From NCBI RefSeq assembly GCF_013285155.1, contig NZ_JABTEL010000003.1, forward strand, positions 1 to 64,000: a stretch of 64,000 nucleotides of DNA. Direction: 5' to 3'. Below are positions 33,397 to 42,439 of the stretch, one piece after another; within the stretch, counting starts at the first letter, position 1; each line of letters begins with the position of its first letter. The notes under the pieces are model-generated. The model had not been told where the DNA came from. It searched no databases and saw nothing but the letters and a program-made list of their open reading frames with translations. The translations under genes and the position numbers were made by a program. This stretch comes from Winogradskyella undariae (GTDB lineage Bacteria; Bacteroidota; Bacteroidia; Flavobacteriales; Flavobacteriaceae).

Positions 33397-33936
33397 ATGG
33401 AAGCTTCAAAAGTAATTCATGCTATTTATACCGATGATGATGTATTAATGTCAGCTGTGAAAACAGTAAGGGCAGAAAAATATCACATTGAAGAGGTATT
33501 TACACCTTTTCCAGTTCACGGACTAGACAAGGCAATGGGATTAGCTCCAACACGTTTAGCAATAACAGCATTTTTATATGGTTGTGTTGGTTTAGCAGTT
33601 GCATCGGCAATGATGAACTATATAATGATTGTAGATTGGCCACAAGATATTGGTGGAAAACCAAGTTTTAGTTTTTTAGAAAACTTACCTGCGTTTGTAC
33701 CAATTATGTTTGAACTTACAGTGTTTTTCGCAGCCCATTTAATGGTAATCACTTTTTATATGAGAAGTAGAATATGGCCATTTAAAGATGCTGAAAACCC
33801 TGATCCTAGAACAACAGATGACCATTTTTTAATGGAAATAGCTGTTCATAATAACGAAGAATCATTAACTAACTTGTTGAAAACTACAGGTGCCGTTGAG
33901 ATAAATATTGTAGATAAAGATGAAGATGCACATTAA
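33397..33936 (+). CDS. actD: Alternative complex III subunit ActD
   Basis: A 179-residue DUF3341-type subunit: an N-terminal soluble alpha/beta part (VIHAIYTDDDVLMSAVKTVRA, in outline), two membrane helices (~70-95 and ~120-140) and a short acidic tail. It stabilises the membrane part of the complex. The stop codon is followed after one base by the actE start, so the genes are tightly coupled. Confidence 0.92.
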   Translation: MEASKVIHAIYTDDDVLMSAVKTVRAEKYHIEEVFTPFPVHGLDKAMGLAPTRLAITAFLYGCVGLAVASAMMNYIMIVDWPQDIGGKPSFSFLENLPAFVPIMFELTVFFAAHLMVITFYMRSRIWPFKDAENPDPRTTDDHFLMEIAVHNNEESLTNLLKTTGAVEINIVDKDEDAH

Positions 33937-33937
33937 T

Positions 33938-34498
33938 ATGAAGATAGCCACAAAGTATATCGCAGTATTAGGGATGTTGGTAGGTCTTGTATCTTGCCAA
34001 AATAACTCTAGTAGAAATTACCAATACATGCCTAACATGTATGAGTCTGTTGGTTATGAAGCTTATCAAGAGTCTGATGCTTTTGGAAATGGAGTAGAAG
34101 CTCAATTACCAGCTGAAGGATCAATACCAAGAGGTGATTTTATGCCTTTTGAAATTGAAAACACAAACGAAGGTTTCCTATATGCTAAAGAGAACCTAAA
34201 AAGCCCTTTAGATTCAACTCAAGTTGATTACGAAAAAGGAGGTCCTTTATTTGCTATTTACTGTGGTATTTGTCATGGTAATAAAGGTGATGGTAAAGGT
34301 AAATTGGTACAAAGAGAAAAAATATTAGGTGTTCCTCGTTACGATGATGCTGGTAGAGCAATTACTGAAGGTGGTATTTATCATACAATTTATTATGGTA
34401 AAAACACAATGGGTTCTTATGCTAACCAATTGAACGAAGAAGAACGTTGGCAAGTTGTTGCTTATGTTGAGAAACTTAAGGCTGATTTAGAAAAATAA
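33938..34498 (+). CDS. actE: Alternative complex III subunit ActE (monoheme cytochrome c lipoprotein)
   Basis: A 186-residue lipoprotein from the ATG at 33938; an ATG at 33920 overlaps actD and adds six residues before the signal. The lipobox is LVGLVSC. A single heme site, CGICHG, followed by a Met ligand candidate in NTMGSYANQL marks a class I cytochrome c domain (residues ~95-185). It passes electrons within, or out of, alternative complex III. Overlap and spacing place it inside the act operon. Confidence 0.93.
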   Translation: MKIATKYIAVLGMLVGLVSCQNNSSRNYQYMPNMYESVGYEAYQESDAFGNGVEAQLPAEGSIPRGDFMPFEIENTNEGFLYAKENLKSPLDSTQVDYEKGGPLFAIYCGICHGNKGDGKGKLVQREKILGVPRYDDAGRAITEGGIYHTIYYGKNTMGSYANQLNEEERWQVVAYVEKLKADLEK

Positions 34499-34519
34499 GA
34501 TTTAGATAAAGATTATATA

Positions 34520-35866
34520 ATGGAATATAAAATTTCAAATCGATTAAGAATTGTAGCTATCATATTAATGTTTTTAGGAGCTTTAGGTGTTGGTTATGGG
34601 TTTATTGATTCACATAGTGTTGATGAAGATAATATTGCTGAATTTATAGCAAACGAAGGTCATCATGGAGATGAACACGCTACTGAAGCACATGGTTTAG
34701 AAGAAGATCACGTTGAAGCTGATCATGGACATGGAGCTGAAGCAGAAGTTGAAGGTCATGAATTATCTCATGAAGAACATGTTTTACACCAAATTCATAA
34801 TAGACCATATGCAGCTTTATATGTAGCAGCATTCTTTTTCTTTATGATTTCATTAGGTGTTTTAGCTTTTTACGCTATTCAATATGCAGCACAAGCTGGT
34901 TGGTCTCCTGTACTCTTTAGAGTTATGGAAGGTATTACTTCTTATGTATTACCTGGTGGACTTATTTTATTGATAATTGTTTGGGTAGCGGATAGTCATA
35001 TTTTTATCTGGATGGATGAAAATGTAGTTGCACACGATGCGTTAATTCAAAATAAATCGAGTTGGTTAAATAAAACTTGGTTTTTAATCAGAGGTTTAAT
35101 TTTCTTAGGAGGATGGTCTACTTATCGTCATTTCTCAAGAAAGTTTTCTGTAGCACAAGATCTTGCTGATATTAATGATAATAGCAACTTTAAAAAGAAC
35201 TTTAGAATCTCTGCAGCATTTTTAGTATTCTATATCTATACAGAATCTATGATGTCTTGGGATTGGATTATGAGTGTTGATCCACACTGGTTTAGTACTT
35301 TATTTGGATGGTACGTATTTGCAAGTATGTTTGTAAGTGGTATTACAGTAATTGCTTTAATTACAATATACCTTAAATCTAAAGGATTATTAGAATTTGT
35401 AAATGATAGCCATATTCATGATTTAGCTAAATTTATGTTCGGTATTAGTATTTTCTGGACTTACTTATGGTTTTCTCAATTTATGTTAATTTGGTATGCT
35501 AACATTCCTGAAGAAGTTACATACTTCGTTACACGTATAGAAGATTATAACTTACCATTCTTTGGTATGGTTGCATTAAATTTCTTATTCCCTTTATTAC
35601 TATTAATGAATAGTGATTACAAACGTATTCCTTGGTTTGTAGTAATGGCTGGTGTAGTGATCTTATTTGGTCATTATTTGGATATATTCAATATGATTAT
35701 GCCTGCAACAGTTGGAGATAGATGGTTTATTGGAATCCCAGAAATTGGATCAATATTATTCTTCGCTGGATTATTTATACTAATAGTATTTAATTCGCTT
35801 GGTAAATATCCATTATTAGCAAAAGGGAATCCTTTCGTTAAAGAAAGTGAACATTTCCATTATTAA
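34520..35866 (+). CDS. actF: Alternative complex III subunit ActF, with His-rich insertion
   Basis: A 448-residue polytopic subunit with about ten helices, homologous to ActC's membrane fold and proposed to hold a second quinone or proton-path site. After the first helix lies a segment (residues ~48-95) with twelve histidines and many acidic residues (HHGDEH, DHGHG, SHEEH). This is unlike the rest of the protein and could bind Cu or Zn. The remainder (ESMMSWDWIMSVDPHWFSTL) is conserved. It is followed by coxB after 24 bp. Confidence 0.92.
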   Translation: MEYKISNRLRIVAIILMFLGALGVGYGFIDSHSVDEDNIAEFIANEGHHGDEHATEAHGLEEDHVEADHGHGAEAEVEGHELSHEEHVLHQIHNRPYAALYVAAFFFFMISLGVLAFYAIQYAAQAGWSPVLFRVMEGITSYVLPGGLILLIIVWVADSHIFIWMDENVVAHDALIQNKSSWLNKTWFLIRGLIFLGGWSTYRHFSRKFSVAQDLADINDNSNFKKNFRISAAFLVFYIYTESMMSWDWIMSVDPHWFSTLFGWYVFASMFVSGITVIALITIYLKSKGLLEFVNDSHIHDLAKFMFGISIFWTYLWFSQFMLIWYANIPEEVTYFVTRIEDYNLPFFGMVALNFLFPLLLLMNSDYKRIPWFVVMAGVVILFGHYLDIFNMIMPATVGDRWFIGIPEIGSILFFAGLFILIVFNSLGKYPLLAKGNPFVKESEHFHY

Positions 35867-35890
35867 TATTAAACAAGAAAAGAAAAGATA

Positions 35891-36949
35891 ATGACAGCAT
35901 TATTTACGATTATAATTGTACTTTTTGTAGCAGTTGCTATATGGCAAATGGTTAAGATTTTTGACATTGCTCAAGTTGGTACAACACAAACACAAGTAGC
36001 AGACGATAAGGATAACAAGATCAATGGCTATTTAATGATTGCGTTCTTAATTTTTGTTTACGTAATTACTATTTTATGTTTTTGGTTTATTGGTGATTTG
36101 CCTTTATTATCAAATGCAGCTTCAGAACATGGATCTAAAGTAGATAATCTTATGATTATCTCTTTAGTTGTTATTTTTATAGTACAAACTATAACTCAGT
36201 TTTTATTACACTACTTTGCTTTTAAATATAAAGGTGAAAAAGGTAAAAAAGCATTTTTCTATGCTGATAACAATACTTTAGAGTTTATTTGGACTATTAT
36301 TCCTGTTATTGTTTTAGCGGGTTTAATAATCTATGGTTTATTCACTTGGAATGATATTATGAATATCGATGAAGATGAAGATCCTATGGTTATTGAGTTA
36401 TATGCACAGCAGTTTAACTGGAAAGCACGTTACAGTGGAGCCGATAATGTTTTAGGTAAAGCTAATGTTAGATTAATTGATATTGACCGTGCTAACATTT
36501 TAGGAGTAGATGAAGAAGACCCAAATGCTCAAGATGACATTATTGTATCTGAATTACATTTACCAGTAGGGAAACCAGTGGTATTTAAAATGAGATCTCA
36601 AGATGTATTACACTCAGCATATATGCCTCATTTTAGAGCTCAAATGAATTGTGTACCAGGTATGGTGACTCAATTTGGATTTACGCCTTCTGTAACTACA
36701 GCAGATATGCGTGAAAGACCTGAGATGATTGATAAAGTAAAAAACATCAATGAACTGAGAAGTGAACGTGCAGCTGAAATTGAAGAATCAGGTCAAGAAT
36801 TAATATACGAATTTGATTACTTACTTTTATGTAATAAAATTTGTGGTACTTCTCACTACAATATGCAGATGAAGATTATTGTAGAGACTCAAGAAGAATT
36901 TGATGCATGGTTAAAAGAACAAACCACATTCCCAAATTCATTAAATTAA
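35891..36949 (+). CDS. coxB: Cytochrome c oxidase subunit II
   Basis: A 352-residue subunit with an extra N-terminal helix, two further helices (near 45-65 and 90-110 plus 135-155) and a periplasmic cupredoxin domain. The CuA ligands are present: the His of VLHSAYMPH, then C314 and C318 (CNKIC), H322 and M325. It takes electrons from cytochrome c or ActA/ActE and passes them to subunit I. No cytochrome c domain is fused at its C terminus, unlike caa3 subunits. It lies between actF and coxA. Confidence 0.96.
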   Translation: MTALFTIIIVLFVAVAIWQMVKIFDIAQVGTTQTQVADDKDNKINGYLMIAFLIFVYVITILCFWFIGDLPLLSNAASEHGSKVDNLMIISLVVIFIVQTITQFLLHYFAFKYKGEKGKKAFFYADNNTLEFIWTIIPVIVLAGLIIYGLFTWNDIMNIDEDEDPMVIELYAQQFNWKARYSGADNVLGKANVRLIDIDRANILGVDEEDPNAQDDIIVSELHLPVGKPVVFKMRSQDVLHSAYMPHFRAQMNCVPGMVTQFGFTPSVTTADMRERPEMIDKVKNINELRSERAAEIEESGQELIYEFDYLLLCNKICGTSHYNMQMKIIVETQEEFDAWLKEQTTFPNSLN

Positions 36950-36979
36950 TTAAGCTTTTAAGAAAAAGATAACAAACTT

Positions 36980-38773
36980 ATGTCAGCAACTATAGATACA
37001 CACGATCACGAGGATCACGAGGTACATCATCACAAACAAACATTTATTACTAAATATATATTTAGTTTAGATCATAAGATGATTGCTAAGCAGTACTTAA
37101 TTACAGGTACTTTTATGGGGATTATCGGTATTTTAATGTCTATAATGTTTCGTATGCAAATCGCTTGGCCATCAGAGCCAAATGTATTGTTCGAAGCTTT
37201 ATTAGGAAAATGGGCACCAGATGGTGTTATGAGTGCAGATGTTTATTTAGCACTTGTTACCATTCACGGTACTATCATGGTCTTTTTTGTATTAACAGCA
37301 GGATTAAGTGGTACGTTCAGTAACTTATTAATTCCATTGCAAATTGGTGCTAGAGATATGGCTTCTGGATTCCTAAATATGGTTTCTTATTGGTTGTTCT
37401 TTATCTCTTGTGTTATCATGGTAAGTTCACTATTTGTAGAAGCTGGTCCAGCTGCTGCAGGATGGACAATTTATCCTCCATTATCTGCTTTGCCAATGGC
37501 ATCAGGTGGTTCTGGTTTAGGTATGACATTATGGTTAGTATCAATGGCTATATTTATTGCTTCTTCTTTAATTGGGGCTTTAAATTATATTGTAACAGTA
37601 ATAAACATGCGTACTAAAGGTATGTCTATGACAAGATTGCCTCTTACAATTTGGGCTTTCTTTGTAACTGCCGTTATTGGTGTTGTATCATTCCCTGTAT
37701 TATTATCTGCAGCTTTATTATTAATAATGGATAGAAGTTTTGGAACCTCATTCTTCTTATCAGATATATTTATTCAAGGTGAAGTTTTACATTATCAAGG
37801 TGGTTCTCCAGTATTATTCGAACACTTATTTTGGTTCTTAGGTCACCCTGAAGTATATATCGTTATTCTTCCTGCAATGGGTCTAGTATCTGAAATTATG
37901 GCGAGTAATTCACGTAAACCAATTTTTGGTTACCGTGCAATGATTGCTTCAATCTTAGCGATTGCCTTTTTATCAACGATTGTTTGGGGTCACCATATGT
38001 TCGTATCAGGTATGAATCCTTTCTTAGGATCTGTATTTACATTTACAACTTTATTAATTGCAATACCATCAGCCGTAAAAGCTTTTAACTGGATAACGAC
38101 CATTTGGAAAGGTAATCTCCAAATGAATCCTGCCATGTTATTTTCAATTGGTTTTGTATCAACATTTATCACAGGTGGTTTAACAGGAATTATTCTTGGT
38201 GATAGTGCATTAGATATTAACGTTCACGATACATATTTTGTTATTGCTCACTTTCACTTAGTTATGGGGATATCTGCATTATATGGTATGTTTGCTGGTA
38301 TTTATCATTGGTATCCAAAAATGTTTGGTCGTATGATGAACAAGAATTTAGGTTATATTCATTTTTGGATAACAGCAGTTTGTGCTTACGGTGTATTTTT
38401 TCCAATGCACTTTATAGGTATGGCTGGCTTACCAAGACGTTATTATTCTAACTCTTCATTTCCTTTATTTGATGATTTAACAAACACAAATGTTGTCATT
38501 ACAATGTTTGCTATTATCGGAGGAATTGCTCAAATCATTTATTTATATAACTTCTTTGTTAGTATATTCTATGGTAAGAAAGCAGAACAGAATCCTTGGA
38601 GATCTACAACTTTAGAGTGGACAACTCCTGTAGAACATATTCATGGTAACTGGGCAGGTCCAATACCTCATGTTTATCGTTGGCCTTATGATTACAGTAA
38701 GCCAGGTCATGATGTAGACTTTGTACCACAGAATATTCCTTTAATGGAAGGTGAAGAAGAATTACAACATTAA
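36980..38773 (+). CDS. coxA: Cytochrome c oxidase subunit I
   Basis: A 597-residue heme-copper oxidase core subunit with 12 or more helices. The motif FWFLGHPEVYIVILP carries the CuB His and the cross-linked Tyr; WGHHMFVSGMNP (in outline) carries two further CuB His; HDTYFVIAHFHLVMG carries the heme a3 and heme a ligands. The reaction is reduction of O2 to water with proton pumping. The N terminus is His-rich (THDHEDHEVHHHK). It is the last gene of the act-cox operon, ahead of a strong terminator. Confidence 0.97.
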   Translation: MSATIDTHDHEDHEVHHHKQTFITKYIFSLDHKMIAKQYLITGTFMGIIGILMSIMFRMQIAWPSEPNVLFEALLGKWAPDGVMSADVYLALVTIHGTIMVFFVLTAGLSGTFSNLLIPLQIGARDMASGFLNMVSYWLFFISCVIMVSSLFVEAGPAAAGWTIYPPLSALPMASGGSGLGMTLWLVSMAIFIASSLIGALNYIVTVINMRTKGMSMTRLPLTIWAFFVTAVIGVVSFPVLLSAALLLIMDRSFGTSFFLSDIFIQGEVLHYQGGSPVLFEHLFWFLGHPEVYIVILPAMGLVSEIMASNSRKPIFGYRAMIASILAIAFLSTIVWGHHMFVSGMNPFLGSVFTFTTLLIAIPSAVKAFNWITTIWKGNLQMNPAMLFSIGFVSTFITGGLTGIILGDSALDINVHDTYFVIAHFHLVMGISALYGMFAGIYHWYPKMFGRMMNKNLGYIHFWITAVCAYGVFFPMHFIGMAGLPRRYYSNSSFPLFDDLTNTNVVITMFAIIGGIAQIIYLYNFFVSIFYGKKAEQNPWRSTTLEWTTPVEHIHGNWAGPIPHVYRWPYDYSKPGHDVDFVPQNIPLMEGEEELQH

Positions 38774-38811
38774 ATTAATTCCTTTGACAAAAGGAACTTC
38801 ATAATAGATTA

Positions 38812-38853
38812 AAAAAGACCTTTGGATAGCTTATAGTTTCCAAAGGTCTTTTT
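38812..38853 (+). terminator. Terminator of the act-cox operon
   Basis: A 15-bp perfect stem (AAAAAGACCTTTGGA, 38812-38826, with 38839-38853) and a 12-nt loop, ending in five T. Confidence 0.93.
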
Positions 38854-38856
38854 CTT

Positions 38857-38864
38857 TATATTTG
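38857..38864 (+). promoter_or_regulatory. -7 box upstream of ruvB
   Basis: TATATTTG matches TAnnTTTG right after the act-cox terminator; no good -33 box is seen at the standard spacing. The ruvB ATG lies 93 bases downstream. Confidence 0.4.
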
Positions 38865-38956
38865 TTTAGGCTTGTTGTCATCTACAGCTAAGCTTAGAAT
38901 CTATATTTCTAATAGCAGTGTAACCTAATAAGATTTCCGTTTTCACGGGAAGTAAT

Positions 38957-39979
38957 ATGAACGAAAACTTAAACCCAAATAGTGATAATTTTAGTTCAGA
39001 GGAACTAGATGTCGAAAAGAAATTAAGACCCTTATCGTTTGATGACTTTACAGGTCAAGATCAGGTACTCGAAAATTTACTGGTTTTTGTTCAAGCTGCA
39101 AACCTTAGAGAAGAAGCTTTAGATCATACTTTGTTTCATGGCCCTCCAGGTTTAGGGAAAACAACTTTGGCACATATATTAGCCAATGAGTTAGATGTTG
39201 GTATTAAAGTCACTTCAGGACCCGTTTTAGATAAACCAGGAGATTTAGCAGGATTACTTACTAATCTAGATGAGCGTGATGTACTTTTTATTGATGAAAT
39301 ACACCGTTTAAGTCCAATTGTAGAAGAGTATTTATATTCTGCAATGGAAGACTATAAGATTGATATTATGATTGAATCTGGTCCTAATGCACGGACCGTT
39401 CAATTAAACTTAAATCCATTTACCTTAATTGGTGCAACGACGCGATCAGGATTACTTACAGCTCCTATGCGTGCACGTTTTGGGATTCAGAGTCGCCTAC
39501 AATATTATAAAACAGAATTACTCACTACGATTGTTCAGCGTAGTGCTTCTATTTTAAATATGCCAATTTCTATGGAAGCTGCTATTGAAATTGCAGGTCG
39601 AAGTAGAGGAACACCTCGTATTGCAAATGCATTATTAAGACGTGTTAGAGATTTCGCTCAAATCAAAGGGAATGGAAAAATCGATATAGCGATTGCTAAG
39701 TTTGCTTTAAAGGCACTTAATGTTGACGCTTATGGTTTAGATGAAATGGATAATAAGATCTTAATGACTATTATCGATAAATTTAAAGGAGGACCTGTTG
39801 GAATTAGTACAATTGCCACAGCTGTGAGCGAAAGTACAGAAACTATTGAAGAAGTCTATGAACCGTTCTTAATTCAACAAGGATTCATCATGAGAACTCC
39901 TAGAGGACGTGAAGTCACAGAACAAGCTTATAAACATTTAGGAAAGATTAAAGGAGCAACGCAAGGCGGATTGTTCTAA
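38957..39979 (+). CDS. ruvB: Holliday junction branch-migration helicase RuvB
   Basis: A 340-residue AAA+ motor that, with RuvA (encoded at 44891), drives branch migration of Holliday junctions. Walker A is [12 protein letters not shown], Walker [10 protein letters not shown], sensor 1 GATTRSG and the arginine finger MRARFG; the C-terminal winged helix ends with [10 protein letters not shown]. Length is normal. ruvA and ruvB are separated by three unrelated genes here rather than adjacent. Confidence 0.97.
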   Translation: MNENLNPNSDNFSSEELDVEKKLRPLSFDDFTGQDQVLENLLVFVQAANLREEALDHTLFHGPPGLGKTTLAHILANELDVGIKVTSGPVLDKPGDLAGLLTNLDERDVLFIDEIHRLSPIVEEYLYSAMEDYKIDIMIESGPNARTVQLNLNPFTLIGATTRSGLLTAPMRARFGIQSRLQYYKTELLTTIVQRSASILNMPISMEAAIEIAGRSRGTPRIANALLRRVRDFAQIKGNGKIDIAIAKFALKALNVDAYGLDEMDNKILMTIIDKFKGGPVGISTIATAVSESTETIEEVYEPFLIQQGFIMRTPRGREVTEQAYKHLGKIKGATQGGLF

Positions 39980-40042
39980 TTAATTCGATTGCTAGTTTAA
40001 AAATGATATTTCAATGCTAATTTAATTACAAATAGCCCTATT

Positions 40043-41377
40043 TTGAAATCAGATAACAACATACCAACAGTTCCGTTAAGTCGGTTTTTCAAACATTCAC
40101 TAGAAATTTTGAAGAATCCTTTACCATTTCATCATCAAAATTTTGAAGAACAAGGGGACGTTTTCAGATTGAAAATAGGACTTAAAAATAGTGTGGTATT
40201 TGTTAGAGATGCTAGTTTAGCAGAATATGTCCTTCAAAAGAATCAAAAGAACTATACCAAGTCTAAGATTCAGACTGTAGACTTAGTTAAATATGTCGGA
40301 ACAGGTTTGTTAACAGCTGAAGGTGAACATTGGAAAAAACAACGAAAATTAATTCAACCCGCGTTTCATAAAAAACAATTAGCAAATCTATTAGATAGTA
40401 TTAAAGGTGCTATAGTTTCAGAATATATTAAGATTGTGCCTAATGAGGTGATTGACATATTCCCGATTCTAAATGATTTGGCATTTCAAGCGGTAGTAAA
40501 ATCCCTTTTTAGTAGTGCAGCCAATCAAGAAGATATTAATAGACTTCAGTATATAACGGAAGCAGCTCAAAAAATGTTGGTAAAAGAGTTGCGTCAACCA
40601 TATTTAGGTTGGTGGTTTAATGTAAGTGGCGAAATTAAAAAACATGTTGATTTAACAGATGAGGCTAGAGAAATTCTAAAACGTATTGTTAACGAACGCC
40701 GAGCTTTAACAGTTAAAGAAAATGATTTATTAGACATGTTGTTAGATGCCAGATATGAGGATGGTAATCCGATGGAAGAAGAACAACTTATCGATGAGAT
40801 TTTAATTCTATTTACAGCAGGTCACGAAACTACATCTAATGCGCTCACTTTTATAACACAACTTCTAGCATTGCATCCGGAATGGCAAGAACGAATTTTA
40901 GTAGAACGAAATACTATTCTTTCCGAAAGTGATGATTTAATGGATTTGGTAACTAAATCTAAGGTTTGTCAACAAGTCATTGAAGAAGGTATGCGATTAT
41001 ACCCACCGGTTTATTTTATAGATCGTGTGAATAAGGAAGCAGACGCTTTTAATGGTTTGGATTTTGAAGCCGGATGTAATCTTTTATTCTCCGTTTACGA
41101 AATGCATCGTCATCCTAAATTATGGGATCAACCAAATGAATTTTTACCAGAACGTTTCAATGAAGGATCTCGTAAATTCTCATCACAATATTTTCCCTTT
41201 GGTGCTGGTCCTAGAAAATGTATAGGTAATAATTTTGCAATGTTCGAAATGATTATTGCCGTTTCTGAATTAGTTTCCAACTATAAAATGATTCCAAATT
41301 TCGAAAGCATTAATATTACACCATTGATTACTTTAAAGCCTAAAAATGCATTTTTAAAGTTTGAAGCGAGACATTGA
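40043..41377 (+). CDS. Cytochrome P450
   Basis: A 444-residue soluble heme monooxygenase. The I-helix oxygen-activating motif [11 protein letters not shown], the ExxR pair in EEGMRLYPP and the heme-ligand loop [12 protein letters not shown] (Cys393) are all intact. The start must be TTG at 40043: the conserved N-terminal region ([20 protein letters not shown]) precedes the first in-frame ATG by far. The pattern is closest to bacterial fatty-acid or terpenoid-hydroxylating P450s (CYP110/CYP102-like), but the substrate cannot be deduced. No ferredoxin or reductase gene is adjacent. Its stop overlaps the queG start. Confidence 0.93.
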   Translation: MKSDNNIPTVPLSRFFKHSLEILKNPLPFHHQNFEEQGDVFRLKIGLKNSVVFVRDASLAEYVLQKNQKNYTKSKIQTVDLVKYVGTGLLTAEGEHWKKQRKLIQPAFHKKQLANLLDSIKGAIVSEYIKIVPNEVIDIFPILNDLAFQAVVKSLFSSAANQEDINRLQYITEAAQKMLVKELRQPYLGWWFNVSGEIKKHVDLTDEAREILKRIVNERRALTVKENDLLDMLLDARYEDGNPMEEEQLIDEILILFTAGHETTSNALTFITQLLALHPEWQERILVERNTILSESDDLMDLVTKSKVCQQVIEEGMRLYPPVYFIDRVNKEADAFNGLDFEAGCNLLFSVYEMHRHPKLWDQPNEFLPERFNEGSRKFSSQYFPFGAGPRKCIGNNFAMFEMIIAVSELVSNYKMIPNFESINITPLITLKPKNAFLKFEARH

Positions 41378-42303
41378 TATTAAACAATAAAATAAAATAC
41401 AGTGAAATGATTAAAACCGAAGCTAAACGTCTCGGTTTTTTATCTTGTGGTATAAGCCAAGCAGGATTTTTAGAAGAAGAAGCACCACGACTAGAAGCAT
41501 ATTTAAATAAGAATATGAATGGTGAAATGCGTTACATGGAAAATCATTTCGATAAACGTTTAGACCCAACTTTACTTGTGGAAGGTTCAAAAAGTGTTGT
41601 CTCCTTATTATTGAATTATTATCCTGAAGAAATTCAAACCGATGATTCTTACAAGATTTCAAAATACGCTTATGGTAACGATTACCATCATGTTATAAAA
41701 CACAAGTTAAAATCACTTTTATATTTTATTCAAGATGAAATTGGTGAAGTTGGCGGACGTGCTTTTGTAGATTCAGCACCTGTTTTAGATAAGGCTTGGG
41801 CAGCAAAATCTGGTTTAGGTTGGATAGGGAAACATTCAAACCTTTTAACTCAAAAAGTAGGGTCTTTCTATTTTATAGCGGAACTGATTATCGACTTAGA
41901 ATTAGATTATGATACTCCAGTTACGGACCATTGCGGTTCATGCACAGCTTGTATAGATGCTTGCCCAACAGAAGCCATTACAGATCCTTATGTGGTAGAT
42001 GGAAGTAAATGTATTTCTTACTTCACGATAGAGTTAAAAGAAAACATTCCGACCGAATTTAAAGGCAAATTTGACGATTGGATGTTTGGTTGTGATATCT
42101 GCCAAGATGTTTGCCCATGGAATCGCTTTTCAAAACCACACAACGAACCCTTATTTAATCCACATCCTGAATTATTGGATATGACTAAAAAGAATTGGGA
42201 AGAAATTACAGAGGATACTTTTAGAAAAGTGTTTCAGAAATCTGCCGTAAAACGCACTAAATTTTCGGGTTTGGAACGGAATATTGAGTTTTTGAAGGAT
42301 TAA
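41374..42303 (+). CDS. queG: Epoxyqueuosine reductase QueG
   Basis: A 309-residue cobalamin- and Fe-S-dependent enzyme for the last step of queuosine synthesis in tRNA. Two [4Fe-4S] motifs are present: [12 protein letters not shown] and CDICQDVCP. The N-terminal cobalamin-binding part contains GEMRYMENH and [11 protein letters not shown]. The start is TTG at 41374, overlapping the P450 stop by 4 bases; the first ATG (41407) would drop 11 residues that look conserved. Translational coupling to the P450 gene seems fortuitous. The nearby tRNA-Gln, with anticodon TTG, is not a queuosine substrate. Confidence 0.95.
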   Translation: MILNNKIKYSEMIKTEAKRLGFLSCGISQAGFLEEEAPRLEAYLNKNMNGEMRYMENHFDKRLDPTLLVEGSKSVVSLLLNYYPEEIQTDDSYKISKYAYGNDYHHVIKHKLKSLLYFIQDEIGEVGGRAFVDSAPVLDKAWAAKSGLGWIGKHSNLLTQKVGSFYFIAELIIDLELDYDTPVTDHCGSCTACIDACPTEAITDPYVVDGSKCISYFTIELKENIPTEFKGKFDDWMFGCDICQDVCPWNRFSKPHNEPLFNPHPELLDMTKKNWEEITEDTFRKVFQKSAVKRTKFSGLERNIEFLKD

Positions 42304-42386
42304 TTCTTATCTAAGAACTTTATTGTCAGACTAAAAAATAGTTTAATTAAAAATAAGAAATAGCCATTCGTTTTTAAAAACACAGG

Positions 42387-42419
42387 TTTCTATAGCAAAG
42401 GTTCAAATCCTTATATTTG
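42387..42419 (+). promoter_or_regulatory. Candidate promoter of maeB
   Basis: TATATTTG (42412-42419) matches TAnnTTTG 21 bases before the ATG; a TTTC (42387-42390) is near the -33 position. Confidence 0.55.
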
Positions 42420-42439
42420 TAGCTTAATCCAATTAGATT

